This document shows, in pieces, positions 1 through 7,424 of a stretch of 28,156 nt of DNA. Origin of the DNA: Afipia sp. (lineage in GTDB: Bacteria; Pseudomonadota; Alphaproteobacteria; Rhizobiales; Xanthobacteraceae); NCBI GenBank assembly GCA_020056155.1, contig JAGVII010000212.1:1-28156 (forward strand), given 5' to 3'. Under the pieces are notes generated by a model. That model searched no databases. It saw nothing but the letters and a program-made list of their open reading frames with translations, and was not told the origin of the DNA. Both the position numbers and the translations under genes were made by a program. How positions within the stretch are numbered: the stretch's first letter is position 1; each line of letters starts with the position of its first letter.

Positions 1-354
1 GATGCCGCTGTCGCAATGATGCTTGCAGCAGACAAGCGATCCCTGACCAGCGTGGTAGAGCTGGAAAAATCTCCATTCAAATCCTTTACGATAGGGGCTG
101 ACGGAACGCTGAACTCGCTTTTCGATGAGAAGTTGTCGAACCTCGGCAGGCAATCTCTTCCGAAGGCATATGCCGCAAACGGCGCCATCTATATTTTCGA
201 CTGCGCCACCTTTCTTGGCCGACAGGGGTTCCCGACCAACGGCGGCGTTCCGTTCGTCATGTCGGACGCCGACAGCGTAGACATCGATACCGAGCACGAT
301 ATCCGGCTTGCTCAATCGATCTTGGATGATCGCAATGCCCGAATTTCAAATTGA
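1..354 (+). CDS. neuA: Acylneuraminate/legionaminate cytidylyltransferase, 3' end (NeuA-like, partial)
   Basis: This is the C-terminal 117 residues of a gene whose 5' end lies outside the window; the frame is open from base 1 to TGA at 352-354. The protein should activate a nonulosonic acid with CTP to give the CMP-sugar used by glycosyltransferases, in the cytoplasm. The sequence shows the typical end of the family: a LPKAYAANGAIYIFD segment (the family's LP-x-x-Y-x-x-NGAIY signature), then PFVMSDADSVDIDT and EHDIRLAQ, the C-terminal acidic IDTEED-like motif. The N-terminal nucleotide-binding motifs are not in the window. It overlaps the NeuB start by 20 bp, the usual arrangement for nonulosonate operons. 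It could activate sialic, legionaminic or pseudaminic acid; the fragment cannot distinguish these. Confidence 0.87.
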   Translation, partial: DAAVAMMLAADKRSLTSVVELEKSPFKSFTIGADGTLNSLFDEKLSNLGRQSLPKAYAANGAIYIFDCATFLGRQGFPTNGGVPFVMSDADSVDIDTEHDIRLAQSILDDRNARISN

Positions 355-1372
355 AGGACGAAAAATCGGGGAGAAATTCCCGCCGGTCGTTATCGCTGAA
401 ATCGGCATCAACCACGAAGGGTCGCTGGATGTGGCGATCCAGATGGCCGACGCGGCCATCGATGCCGGCGCCGAAATCATCAAACATCAGACCCATATCG
501 TCGAAGACGAAATGTCCGATCATGCCCGGAAGGTGATTCCAGGCAATGCCGATCAGTCGATCTATGACATCATGGATCGGTGTTCGCTCTCCGAACCGGA
601 CGAGCGGCGCCTCATGGATCATATCCGAAGCAGGGGCGCAATCTTCATCAGCACGCCGTTTTCCCGCAAGGCCGTTGACCGGCTTCGCTCATTCGACGTG
701 CCGGCTTTCAAGATCGGTTCAGGCGAGTGCAACAACTATCCGCTCGTCAAACATATCGCGAGCCTCGGAAAGCCGGTGATCGTCAGCACGGGAATGAACA
801 GCATTCTCTCGGTGCGGCCAACTGTAGAAATTCTTAGGGCGGCGGGCACACCCTTCGCCCTGCTTCATTGCACCAATGTGTATCCCACACCGCCCGAGCT
901 TGTCAGATTGGGAGCGTTGGCCCAGCTGAGGGAGGCTTTCCCGGACGCTGTGATCGGGCTTTCCGATCATACGACAAGCAACTACACATGCCTCGGAGCT
1001 GTCGCGCTCGGCGCCTCTATTCTCGAGCGCCATTTCACCGACAACATGAACCGGCCTGGCCCCGACATCGTCTGCTCTATGGATGGCGCCGCGCTGTCGG
1101 ATTTGATCTCGGGCGCAAACATCATATTCAAGGCGTCGGGAGGCAACAAGGATTCGGTGGAGGCCGAAGCGCCGACGATCGCCTTCGCCTTCGCCTCCGT
1201 TGTGGCCATTCAGGATATCGCCGTTGGCGGTCGACTGAGCGTAGAAAATATCTGGGTGAAGCGGCCGGGAGGCGGGGACTTCTCGGCAAAAGACTTCGAG
1301 TCCCTGTTGGGCAAGACCTCCAGTCGTCCGATCGCGGCCGGCGCTCAAATCGTCCGTCAAGATCTCGCATAG
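335..1372 (+). CDS. neuB: N-acetylneuraminate/legionaminate synthase (NeuB family)
   Basis: This enzyme condenses phosphoenolpyruvate with a 6-carbon sugar (ManNAc or 2,4-diacetamido-2,4,6-trideoxymannose) to make a 9-carbon nonulosonic acid. At 345 residues it is full length. The TIM-barrel part carries AEIGINHEGS (21-30), IIKHQTHIVEDEM (48-60), FKIGSGECNNYP (125-136) and two likely metal-binding histidines, LSDHT (H212) and ERHFT (H233), spaced as in characterised NeuB. The C-terminal SAF/antifreeze-like domain includes IWVKRPGGG (306-314). I chose ATG 335 because homology starts soon after it; ATG 326 and TTG 308 are in-frame alternatives. From memory, the motifs resemble the Campylobacter NeuB1 and Legionella NeuB group. 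Substrate choice between sialic and legionaminic acid cannot be read from the sequence. Confidence 0.93.
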   Translation: MPEFQIEGRKIGEKFPPVVIAEIGINHEGSLDVAIQMADAAIDAGAEIIKHQTHIVEDEMSDHARKVIPGNADQSIYDIMDRCSLSEPDERRLMDHIRSRGAIFISTPFSRKAVDRLRSFDVPAFKIGSGECNNYPLVKHIASLGKPVIVSTGMNSILSVRPTVEILRAAGTPFALLHCTNVYPTPPELVRLGALAQLREAFPDAVIGLSDHTTSNYTCLGAVALGASILERHFTDNMNRPGPDIVCSMDGAALSDLISGANIIFKASGGNKDSVEAEAPTIAFAFASVVAIQDIAVGGRLSVENIWVKRPGGGDFSAKDFESLLGKTSSRPIAAGAQIVRQDLA

Positions 1373-1387
1373 GAGCATCTGAGCTTG
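1371..1387 (+). promoter_or_regulatory. Strong Shine-Dalgarno deciding the TTG start of neuC
   Basis: AGGAG at 1371-1375 overlaps the neuB stop codon (TAG 1370-1372) and lies 9 nt before TTG 1385. No in-frame ATG lies near the beginning of the conserved protein, so this site supports a TTG start and translational coupling to neuB. Confidence 0.65.
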
Positions 1388-2515
1388 CATTCCGGGAAGC
1401 GCATCGTCTTTCTCACCGGCACACGGGCTGATTTCGGAAAGCTGAAGCCGCTCATGCAGAAAATTCAGGACGATCCGTCGTTTGATCTCCACGTATTCGT
1501 CACCGGAATGCATCTTCTGTCGAAATACGGATATACGTGCGAGGAAGTCGAGAAGGCCGGGTTTCGGCGGATTCATAAATACATTAATCAGAATTCCAGC
1601 GATCGGATGGATCACATTCTGGCGAAGACCGTCTCCGGCCTGTCGGATTACGTCACCGAGATCAGGCCAGACTTGCTTGTCATTCATGGCGATCGGGTCG
1701 AGGCCCTGGCTGGGGCCGCTGTCGGTGCTCTCAATAACATCCGCGTGGGCCACGTCGAGGGCGGCGAAGTTTCAGGAACGATCGACGAGTCGATCAGGCA
1801 TGCGGTCTCGAAGCTTTCGCACCTGCACTTTGTCGCCAATGAAAGCGCCAGACAGCGGCTGAGCCAGTTGGGCGAGCCCGACAGCTCGATCTACGTCATC
1901 GGTTCACCCGATATCGATGTTATCAATTCGTCGGCCCCTCCGACAATGGACGAGGTCAGGCGGCGTTATGAAATGACCTTCGACAATTATGGCATTCTGC
2001 TGTTTCATCCCGTCACCTCGGAAACCGGCGACCTCCGCCGACAGGTTCGTGTTCTCGTGGATGAACTGATCAAATCGGATCTGAAATACGTCGTCATCTT
2101 TCCGAATAATGATCACGGCACGGAAATCATCTTCGAGGAATACGAACGTTTCAAACAGCATGCCAATTTCAGGATCTATCCTTCCATTCGTTTCGAGCAC
2201 TTCCTGACGCTGATGCGGAACGCGGATTTTATCGTCGGCAACTCCAGTGCGGGCGTTCGCGAGGCGCCTCACTTTGGACTTCCAGCAGTCAATCTTGGCA
2301 GCCGGCAGAAAAACCGCGTTCATCATGACTCGGTGATAAACTGCGATACCCAGCCCGGCCTCGTCTGCGAAGCGATCCGGCGCGCGCTGACTCTGAAGCG
2401 AGAGAGCACGTCGCTGTTTGGAGACGGCAACAGCGCGGAAATGTTTCATGCAGTGCTGCGGGATGCTGCGTTCTGGCAGCGGCCGACACAGAAATTCTTC
2501 GTGGACATTCCGTAG
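1385..2515 (+). CDS. neuC: UDP-N-acetylglucosamine 2-epimerase, hydrolysing (NeuC/LegG family)
   Basis: This enzyme should epimerise C2 and release UDP from UDP-GlcNAc (NeuC) or UDP-diacetylbacillosamine (LegG), producing the mannosamine-type substrate for NeuB. It is 376 residues long, as expected. It has the GT-B-like epimerase fold motifs: FLTGTRADFGKL (9-20) at the N terminus, VIHGDRVEAL (99-108), HVEGGEVSGTIDESIRHA (123-140), FHPVTSE (207-213) and VGNSSAGVREA (284-294) for UDP/phosphate binding. The start is TTG 1385, backed by AGGAG at 1371-1375. It lies 12 bp after neuB, and its stop directly abuts the next ATG. The close link to neuA and neuB makes the nonulosonate pathway clear. The presence of amidotransferase genes downstream mildly favours a legionaminic-type product. 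Confidence 0.92.
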   Translation: MHSGKRIVFLTGTRADFGKLKPLMQKIQDDPSFDLHVFVTGMHLLSKYGYTCEEVEKAGFRRIHKYINQNSSDRMDHILAKTVSGLSDYVTEIRPDLLVIHGDRVEALAGAAVGALNNIRVGHVEGGEVSGTIDESIRHAVSKLSHLHFVANESARQRLSQLGEPDSSIYVIGSPDIDVINSSAPPTMDEVRRRYEMTFDNYGILLFHPVTSETGDLRRQVRVLVDELIKSDLKYVVIFPNNDHGTEIIFEEYERFKQHANFRIYPSIRFEHFLTLMRNADFIVGNSSAGVREAPHFGLPAVNLGSRQKNRVHHDSVINCDTQPGLVCEAIRRALTLKRESTSLFGDGNSAEMFHAVLRDAAFWQRPTQKFFVDIP

Positions 2516-3262
2516 ATGAGAGTCATCGCGCGCCTCGACGTCAAGAACGAGTACGTCATCAAAGGCATTCAGATGGAGGGCCTCAGGAAAATCGGCAATC
2601 CCAATGAAATAGCGAAGAGCTATTATGCCGGAGGCATCGACGAGCTCATTTTCATCGACTGTGTCGCCAGCCTCTACGACCGCAGAAGTATATTCTCCAT
2701 TCTCCGCAAAGCCTCGGACGAGATTTTTGTTCCTATTACAATCGGCGGAGGAATAAGAACCCTGGACGACGTCGAAGCGGCGCTGGATTCGGGCGCGGAC
2801 AAGGTTGCGATCAATACTGCGGCCACCAAGTCTCCGGATTTCATCACCGCGATCGCGCAGAGGTACGGCCGTCAGTGCGTTGTCGGATCGATTCAATCCA
2901 AGAAGGTGCCGGGAGGCTGGGAAGCCTATACCGACGCAGGCCGGGAAAAGACAGGAATGGCGGTCGTCGACTGGGCGAAGCGCCTCGAGGAACTGGGCGC
3001 CGGCGAGTTGCTGGTTAGTTCGGTTGATCGTGACGGAACATGCACGGGATTCGACGCCGATGTCATCGCCGCGGTCAACGATTCCGTGAATATCCCGGTT
3101 ATCGCGGGCGGTGGTTTCGGCAAGCCTGATCACGTGGCAGAGCTGCTGAAGCGCACCGAGCCGAGTGGCCTGTGTTTCTCGTCAGTCCTTCACTACAAAA
3201 AGCTGACCGTGAAGGAGCTGAAAGCAATTCCCGCGATGGGCGGCGTTGACAATCTTCAATGA
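2516..3262 (+). CDS. hisF: HisF-like ammonia-channelling subunit of a sugar amidotransferase system (HisF2)
   Basis: The protein is a 248-residue (beta/alpha)8 barrel related to the cyclase subunit of imidazole glycerol phosphate synthase. It keeps RLDVKN (6-11, with the Asp8 equivalent to HisF Asp11), the phosphate loops ITIGGGIRT (74-82) and PVIAGGGFG (194-202), and SSVDRDGT (168-175). At the position of the second catalytic acid of true HisF (Asp130 in Thermotoga), the sequence reads GSIQSKK, so Gln127 replaces Asp. It sits between neuC and a HisH-like gene, followed by a WbpG-type amidotransferase, as in LPS loci such as Pseudomonas aeruginosa (hisH2/hisF2/wbpG). I infer that it carries ammonia from HisH to WbpG and does not serve histidine synthesis. 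The ATG directly follows the neuC stop, and its own stop overlaps the next start (ATGA). Confidence 0.87.
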   Translation: MRVIARLDVKNEYVIKGIQMEGLRKIGNPNEIAKSYYAGGIDELIFIDCVASLYDRRSIFSILRKASDEIFVPITIGGGIRTLDDVEAALDSGADKVAINTAATKSPDFITAIAQRYGRQCVVGSIQSKKVPGGWEAYTDAGREKTGMAVVDWAKRLEELGAGELLVSSVDRDGTCTGFDADVIAAVNDSVNIPVIAGGGFGKPDHVAELLKRTEPSGLCFSSVLHYKKLTVKELKAIPAMGGVDNLQ

Positions 3263-3885
3263 AGAAGACCATTGCAATTCTCGATTATGGAATCGGAAAT
3301 CGCCGCAGCGTCAGCAGCGCGGTGTCGATCCTCGGCGCGCGGCCAAGCCTCGTCAAGGACAGGCGCGAACTGGAGGAATCGGACGGCTTGATCATCCCGG
3401 GCGTCGGTGCGTTCCCGCAATGTATGGCGGCGCTCGAAGCTGCCGACCTGCCGACGCTGGTGAAGGACTACATTCGTTTGGGCAGGCCCGTCCTCGGGAT
3501 CTGCGTCGGGATGCAGATGCTGTTCGATCGTGGGACGGAATACGTCCTGACGGACGGCCTAGGCATTATTCCCGGGCAGGTCGATCGTCTGGCGGTCGAT
3601 CTCGCGGCGGGGCGTTTGCCGCACATTGCATGGACGCCGATCGAAAGGCAGCCGCAGGAGCGCTCGATGTTTGCCGGAATCCCGGCGTCTGCGAGATTCT
3701 ATTTCGTTCACAGTTTCGCGCCGGTTGATGTTCCGGCGGAGTTCGTCAGCGCCATGGCGGCGTACCGGGGCCATTCCTTCGTTGCTGCCGTTCAAAAAGA
3801 GAACGTCTGGGGCACGCAATTCCATCCGGAGAAGAGCGGGCCGCGGGGCCTGGAGCTTCTCGCAAACTTCGTGAGCCGGTGCTGA
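3259..3885 (+). CDS. hisH: HisH-like glutaminase (class I glutamine amidotransferase, HisH2)
   Basis: This 208-residue class I glutaminase should hydrolyse glutamine to supply ammonia to the HisF-like/WbpG-like partners. The catalytic triad is visible: Cys82 in LGICVGMQM (79-87), then His189 and Glu191 in QFHPEKS (187-193). The oxyanion segment IIPGVGAFP (45-53) is present. The HisH signature usually written PHxGWN reads PHIAWT here (121-126), a change near the HisF contact surface. FYFVHSF (147-153) is otherwise typical. The start overlaps the hisF stop through ATGA at 3259-3262, suggesting coupled translation and a 1:1 complex. A role in histidine synthesis is unlikely given the context, but the fold alone would allow it. 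Confidence 0.87.
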   Translation: MKKTIAILDYGIGNRRSVSSAVSILGARPSLVKDRRELEESDGLIIPGVGAFPQCMAALEAADLPTLVKDYIRLGRPVLGICVGMQMLFDRGTEYVLTDGLGIIPGQVDRLAVDLAAGRLPHIAWTPIERQPQERSMFAGIPASARFYFVHSFAPVDVPAEFVSAMAAYRGHSFVAAVQKENVWGTQFHPEKSGPRGLELLANFVSRC

Positions 3886-3925
3886 TTTGCCGGGGTCGCG
3901 ACATCATCGAAAGCAAGCCTAACTC

Positions 3926-5128
3926 ATGACCAAAGCGTATTTCGGGCTGCCCGAGAAGGTCATCTTCTGCAAGCACTGCGTGATATCGAACCAACGTCCG
4001 AGCTCGACCGTGGAGTTCAAGCACAAGTCGGGCGAGGCGAAGGCGACCATCGGTTTCGGCGAGGATGGCGTCTGCGACGCCTGCCGCTATCATCAGGTCA
4101 AGGAAAAATCGATCGACTGGAAGGCGCGGGAAGACAATCTGCTCGAGGTCCTCGATAAGCACCGCCGCACCGATGGCGGCTACGACGTGATCGTGCCAGG
4201 TAGCGGCGGCAAGGACAGCGCATTCACCGCGCATGTGCTCAAATACAAATACAACATGAATCCGCTCACCGTGACATGGGCGCCACATAAATACACCGAG
4301 ATCGGATGGAAGAATTTCGAGAACTGGATCCATGTCGGTGGACTGGACAACATATTGTTCACCCCGAACGGCAGGTTGCACCGTTATCTGACCCGGTTGG
4401 CATTTCTCAACCTGCTCCATCCGTTTCAGCCGTTCATCGTGGGGCAGCGAATTGTCGGCCCATCGATGGCCCGCAAGTTCGGCGTCAAGCTTGTGATGTA
4501 CGGAGAGAACCAGGCCGAATACGGCAACGATCCTCGCGAGAATTACAAGCCGACGATGGATCGGAAGTTCTTTTCGGCGGTCGATCCCGAGTCGCTCGTT
4601 CTCGGCGGCGTCCGGGTCGGCGATCTGCTCAGGGAAGGAAACTTCAAGGCCGGCGATTTTGCGCCGTACATTCCACCGTCAGCCGACGATCTGGAACGGA
4701 GCGGGATCGAAGTCCATTACCTAGGCTACTACCTGAAATGGGACCCGCAGGAATGCTACTATTACGCGGTCGAGAATACCGGATTTCAGGCCAACTCGGA
4801 GCGAACGGAAGGGACGTATTCGAAGTACAGCAGCATCGACGACCGCATTGACATGTTTCACTACTATACCACGCTGATCAAATTCGGAATCGGGCGAGCC
4901 ACCTACGACGCGGCGCAGGAAATCCGGAACGACAAGATCACGCGAGAAGAGGGTGTTGCCTTGGTTCGCCGCTACGACCAGGAATTTCCCCAGCGATACT
5001 TCAAGGAATTCCTCGATTATGTCGGGCTGTCCGAGCGGGAGTTTGTTGCAACGGTCGACAAATTTCGCTCGCCGCACCTTTGGGAAAATGTCGCGGGGAC
5101 CTGGCGTCTCAGGCATCAGGTTTCCTGA
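3926..5128 (+). CDS. N-acetyl sugar amidotransferase (WbpG/PseA-like)
   Basis: The protein has 400 residues and a PP-loop ATP pyrophosphatase core with SGGKDS at 93-98, preceded by four cysteines in two CxxC pairs (Cys15/18 in FCKHC and Cys50/53 in CDACR), probably binding zinc. This is the architecture of the WbpG/PseA family, which activates an N-acetyl group with ATP and replaces its oxygen with ammonia to give an acetamidino group. The IVGQRIVGPSMA and YGENQAEYGND segments (about residues 172-207) are typical. The ammonia source should be the adjacent HisH/HisF pair. The acceptor could be a CMP-nonulosonate (as for PseA) or a UDP-diamino sugar (as for WbpG); the neuABC context favours the first. 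There is a 40-bp gap from hisH without a recognisable promoter. TGA 5126-5128 overlaps the next ATG. Confidence 0.9.
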   Translation: MTKAYFGLPEKVIFCKHCVISNQRPSSTVEFKHKSGEAKATIGFGEDGVCDACRYHQVKEKSIDWKAREDNLLEVLDKHRRTDGGYDVIVPGSGGKDSAFTAHVLKYKYNMNPLTVTWAPHKYTEIGWKNFENWIHVGGLDNILFTPNGRLHRYLTRLAFLNLLHPFQPFIVGQRIVGPSMARKFGVKLVMYGENQAEYGNDPRENYKPTMDRKFFSAVDPESLVLGGVRVGDLLREGNFKAGDFAPYIPPSADDLERSGIEVHYLGYYLKWDPQECYYYAVENTGFQANSERTEGTYSKYSSIDDRIDMFHYYTTLIKFGIGRATYDAAQEIRNDKITREEGVALVRRYDQEFPQRYFKEFLDYVGLSEREFVATVDKFRSPHLWENVAGTWRLRHQVS

Positions 5129-6300
5129 TGCGGACGCTGTCCATTCTCCATGTCGGGAGTTTTCTAGGCAATATTGGAGATAATGCGAACCACCGGGGCT
5201 TCCGTCCATGGTTCGAGAGATTGCTGAATTGCCCGATCGATTGGCAGGAATTCGAGATCAGAAATGTCTACCGAAAATCGGCGGCCTTCGACTCACGCTT
5301 TGCGGACGCCGCCAACGAAGCCGACCTCGTCGTCATAGGCGGTGGAAATTACTTCGAAATGTGGGTCGAATCGTCGCCGACCGGCACGTCGATCTCCATC
5401 GAAGACGATGTCTTTTCGAAGATCAAGACGCCGATACTGTTCAACGCGCTTGGCGTGGACGAGGGCCAGGGTGTGACAGATACGACCCTGCAGAAATTCA
5501 GAAGGTTTCTGGTGCGCTTGCTCGGCTCCGATCAGTATCTGGTGAGCGTGCGCAATGACGGCGCGCGGGCAACCCTGGACAAATACGCTTCGGACTGTCC
5601 GCTCGATCGAGTTGTTGCGTTGCCCGATGGCGGCTTCTTTGCGGACTACTCATCATGTAGGAAGGCAGAGGGCGCGGCACGCATCGGGACAAAAATCACC
5701 GTCAATCTGGCTGGCGATATGCTGGAACGACGTTTTCCAGGAGGGGCACTGCTTGATTACCAGGGCTTTCTCAGCGAATTCGGCGACGTGTTGCGTCGAA
5801 CAGATGAGGCCATCTCCGGCCTGAGGATTGTGCTCGTTCCGCATGTCTTTGCCGATGTTAGAGTATATGCAGACCTCTTGGCCCGATTGCCCGATCGGCT
5901 TCGTCGGGAACAGGTGCGCGTGGCGGCGTACGACAACGGACCCGCTGCCGCCTACGCGGCCTTCTCGGAATACCTCGACGCCAACGTCGTTGTCGCGATG
6001 CGATTTCATGCCAACGTCGTGCCGATCGCGAACGGCGTTCCGACGATCGGATTGTCCTGTTACGATCAGATTCCGCACCTTTATCGCGAGCTTGAACTGG
6101 AGCGCCACGCGATCAACGTTCGCTCGCCAGGATACGGCGCACTCCTTGCTGACCGCATCCAGTACATGACGATCGGCCAAGCCGAGATCAAGGCGGAGCT
6201 GGCGGGTGTTAACGCGGCAATCAAAGCGATGAGGAGCACGGCCGAAGCCACTATCGGCCCTTGGCTGGACAGGCATGGTTTGCGACGTTCATGCACGTAG
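5128..6300 (+). CDS. Polysaccharide pyruvyltransferase family protein
   Basis: This 390-residue protein looks like a member of the polysaccharide pyruvyltransferase family (PF04230; CsaB/WcaK/ExoV relatives). These enzymes have a GT-B-like fold and transfer a pyruvyl ketal from PEP to a sugar. Supporting motifs are GNIGDNANHRG (14-24), DLVVIGGGNYFE (66-77), ALGVDEGQG (107-115) and the C-terminal VAMRFHANVVPIANGVPTIG (289-308), where the R-x-H pair (R292/H294) is the family hallmark. I used ATG 5128, which overlaps the upstream stop; upstream in-frame starts would extend into the previous gene. It may decorate a sugar of this polymer with pyruvate. Some family members have no proven pyruvyl transfer activity, so the reaction is inferred. 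Confidence 0.78.
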   Translation: MRTLSILHVGSFLGNIGDNANHRGFRPWFERLLNCPIDWQEFEIRNVYRKSAAFDSRFADAANEADLVVIGGGNYFEMWVESSPTGTSISIEDDVFSKIKTPILFNALGVDEGQGVTDTTLQKFRRFLVRLLGSDQYLVSVRNDGARATLDKYASDCPLDRVVALPDGGFFADYSSCRKAEGAARIGTKITVNLAGDMLERRFPGGALLDYQGFLSEFGDVLRRTDEAISGLRIVLVPHVFADVRVYADLLARLPDRLRREQVRVAAYDNGPAAAYAAFSEYLDANVVVAMRFHANVVPIANGVPTIGLSCYDQIPHLYRELELERHAINVRSPGYGALLADRIQYMTIGQAEIKAELAGVNAAIKAMRSTAEATIGPWLDRHGLRRSCT

Positions 6301-6332
6301 CCAAGCAAGACAGTCCGCGGCCGGAAGGTCAG

Positions 6333-7424
6333 ATGCGCGCGATCCATACGAAATCTCTGGATGCCGTCCGCGCGATCTCGGCTCTCGCCGTTTTTCTCAG
6401 CCACATCATCCAAATCGTCTGGCTGCCTTTGGTCGGAATCGGATCGCTCGTTCATGCCGTGAATAGCTTCGTTAGCGAAACCGCGGTGATCCTGTTCTTT
6501 GTGCTGAGTGGCTATCTCATTTCACTGAGCATTCATCGCAACATCGAGAATAATGGCGGCTTCGTCGCCTTCGACTATCTCCGATCGAGGTTTCTTCGAA
6601 TCTATCCACCCCTGGTCGGCGCGATCGTGCTGTCGCTAAGCGTTTGGGGCCTTTTGGAAGTTTTGGAACTGCCGGGGATCGCGACGCCGCTGCGGGCAGC
6701 GTCCGATCTTTATGCTGCGCGGGAAGCTATTTCGATCACGATGACGGATGTGTACTACGCGCTAACCATGCGAGGCGGCATGTTGATCGTCAATGGACCA
6801 TTATGGAGCCTCTATATCGAGATCAAACTTTATGTGGCAGCCGGCGTCGCCGCCATCGCATTCACATATTGCCCGGCTCGCTCCTGGAAAATAGCAGCGG
6901 CCGTGGCGGGCTTTGCTCTTGTGTCGTTTGTGATCGGACAAAATCAGCCTGGATATTTGCTCTACGCAGCCTGGTGGCTGTTGGGCTCATTGTTCTTCTT
7001 TTGGCGGCGGTTCGGTTACCGGATCGAGGGACTGGTGGCGGGCCTTGTCCTGTCGGGCGTGGTTCTTGCTGCTTCGACGACTCCGATCCTGCATGAGCTG
7101 GCCCGGCTCGCTTTCATAGTCGCGCTTTCTCTTCTGATGTTCAGTCGCTGGAGCGGCGCCCCAAAAATCTTCGTCCGCATGGGGGCGTTTAGCTACACGT
7201 TATACTTGTTTCACTTTCCCCTTCTGATCGGCGCTTACTCGCTTTTCGTCTTTGCGTGCGGCGGCAATGCGCCGTCGGTGGGATCGCGGACGGGCCTCAC
7301 GGTGGCATCGGCCATTGTCGTTCTGGCTTTCTCCGCGGCGGCCGGGGCGGTGCTGGAGGACGTGAGACGGCTGGGCGGTTTGCTTAACTTTCGTTTCAGT
7401 CAGCCGAAACGCGCATGCCTATGA
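6333..7424 (+). CDS. Membrane acyltransferase, acyltransferase-3 (OafA/NodX-like) family
   Basis: The protein has about 363 residues and some ten hydrophobic segments. It opens with the acyltransferase-3 signature: SLDAVRAISALAVFLSHI, with the conserved Arg and the catalytic-type His near residue 24. AVILFFVLSGYLISLS and FLRIYPPLVGAI, two further family hallmarks, follow. Members use acyl-CoA at the inner membrane to O-acylate extracellular sugars. ATG 6333 is chosen for a GGAAGG Shine-Dalgarno-like sequence at 6323-6328. ATG 6291, which would overlap the pyruvyltransferase gene by 10 bp, is the alternative. It probably acetylates a residue of the repeat unit or of the nonulosonate. The donor and the target are not visible in the sequence. 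Confidence 0.85.
   Translation: MRAIHTKSLDAVRAISALAVFLSHIIQIVWLPLVGIGSLVHAVNSFVSETAVILFFVLSGYLISLSIHRNIENNGGFVAFDYLRSRFLRIYPPLVGAIVLSLSVWGLLEVLELPGIATPLRAASDLYAAREAISITMTDVYYALTMRGGMLIVNGPLWSLYIEIKLYVAAGVAAIAFTYCPARSWKIAAAVAGFALVSFVIGQNQPGYLLYAAWWLLGSLFFFWRRFGYRIEGLVAGLVLSGVVLAASTTPILHELARLAFIVALSLLMFSRWSGAPKIFVRMGAFSYTLYLFHFPLLIGAYSLFVFACGGNAPSVGSRTGLTVASAIVVLAFSAAAGAVLEDVRRLGGLLNFRFSQPKRACL

Noticed and set aside
719-3133. Long minus-strand reading frames at 719-1753 and 1904-3133
   Set aside because: They lie antisense to neuB, neuC and the HisF-like gene, whose conserved motifs are all on the + strand. Their translations are Arg/Asp/His-rich without recognisable domains, as expected for the complement of GC-rich coding DNA.
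2516-3885. Interpretation of hisF/hisH as part of a histidine operon
   Set aside because: No other his gene (hisA, hisB, hisE, hisI) is adjacent. The order places them between neuC and a WbpG-like gene, and the HisF-like protein lacks the Asp130 equivalent.
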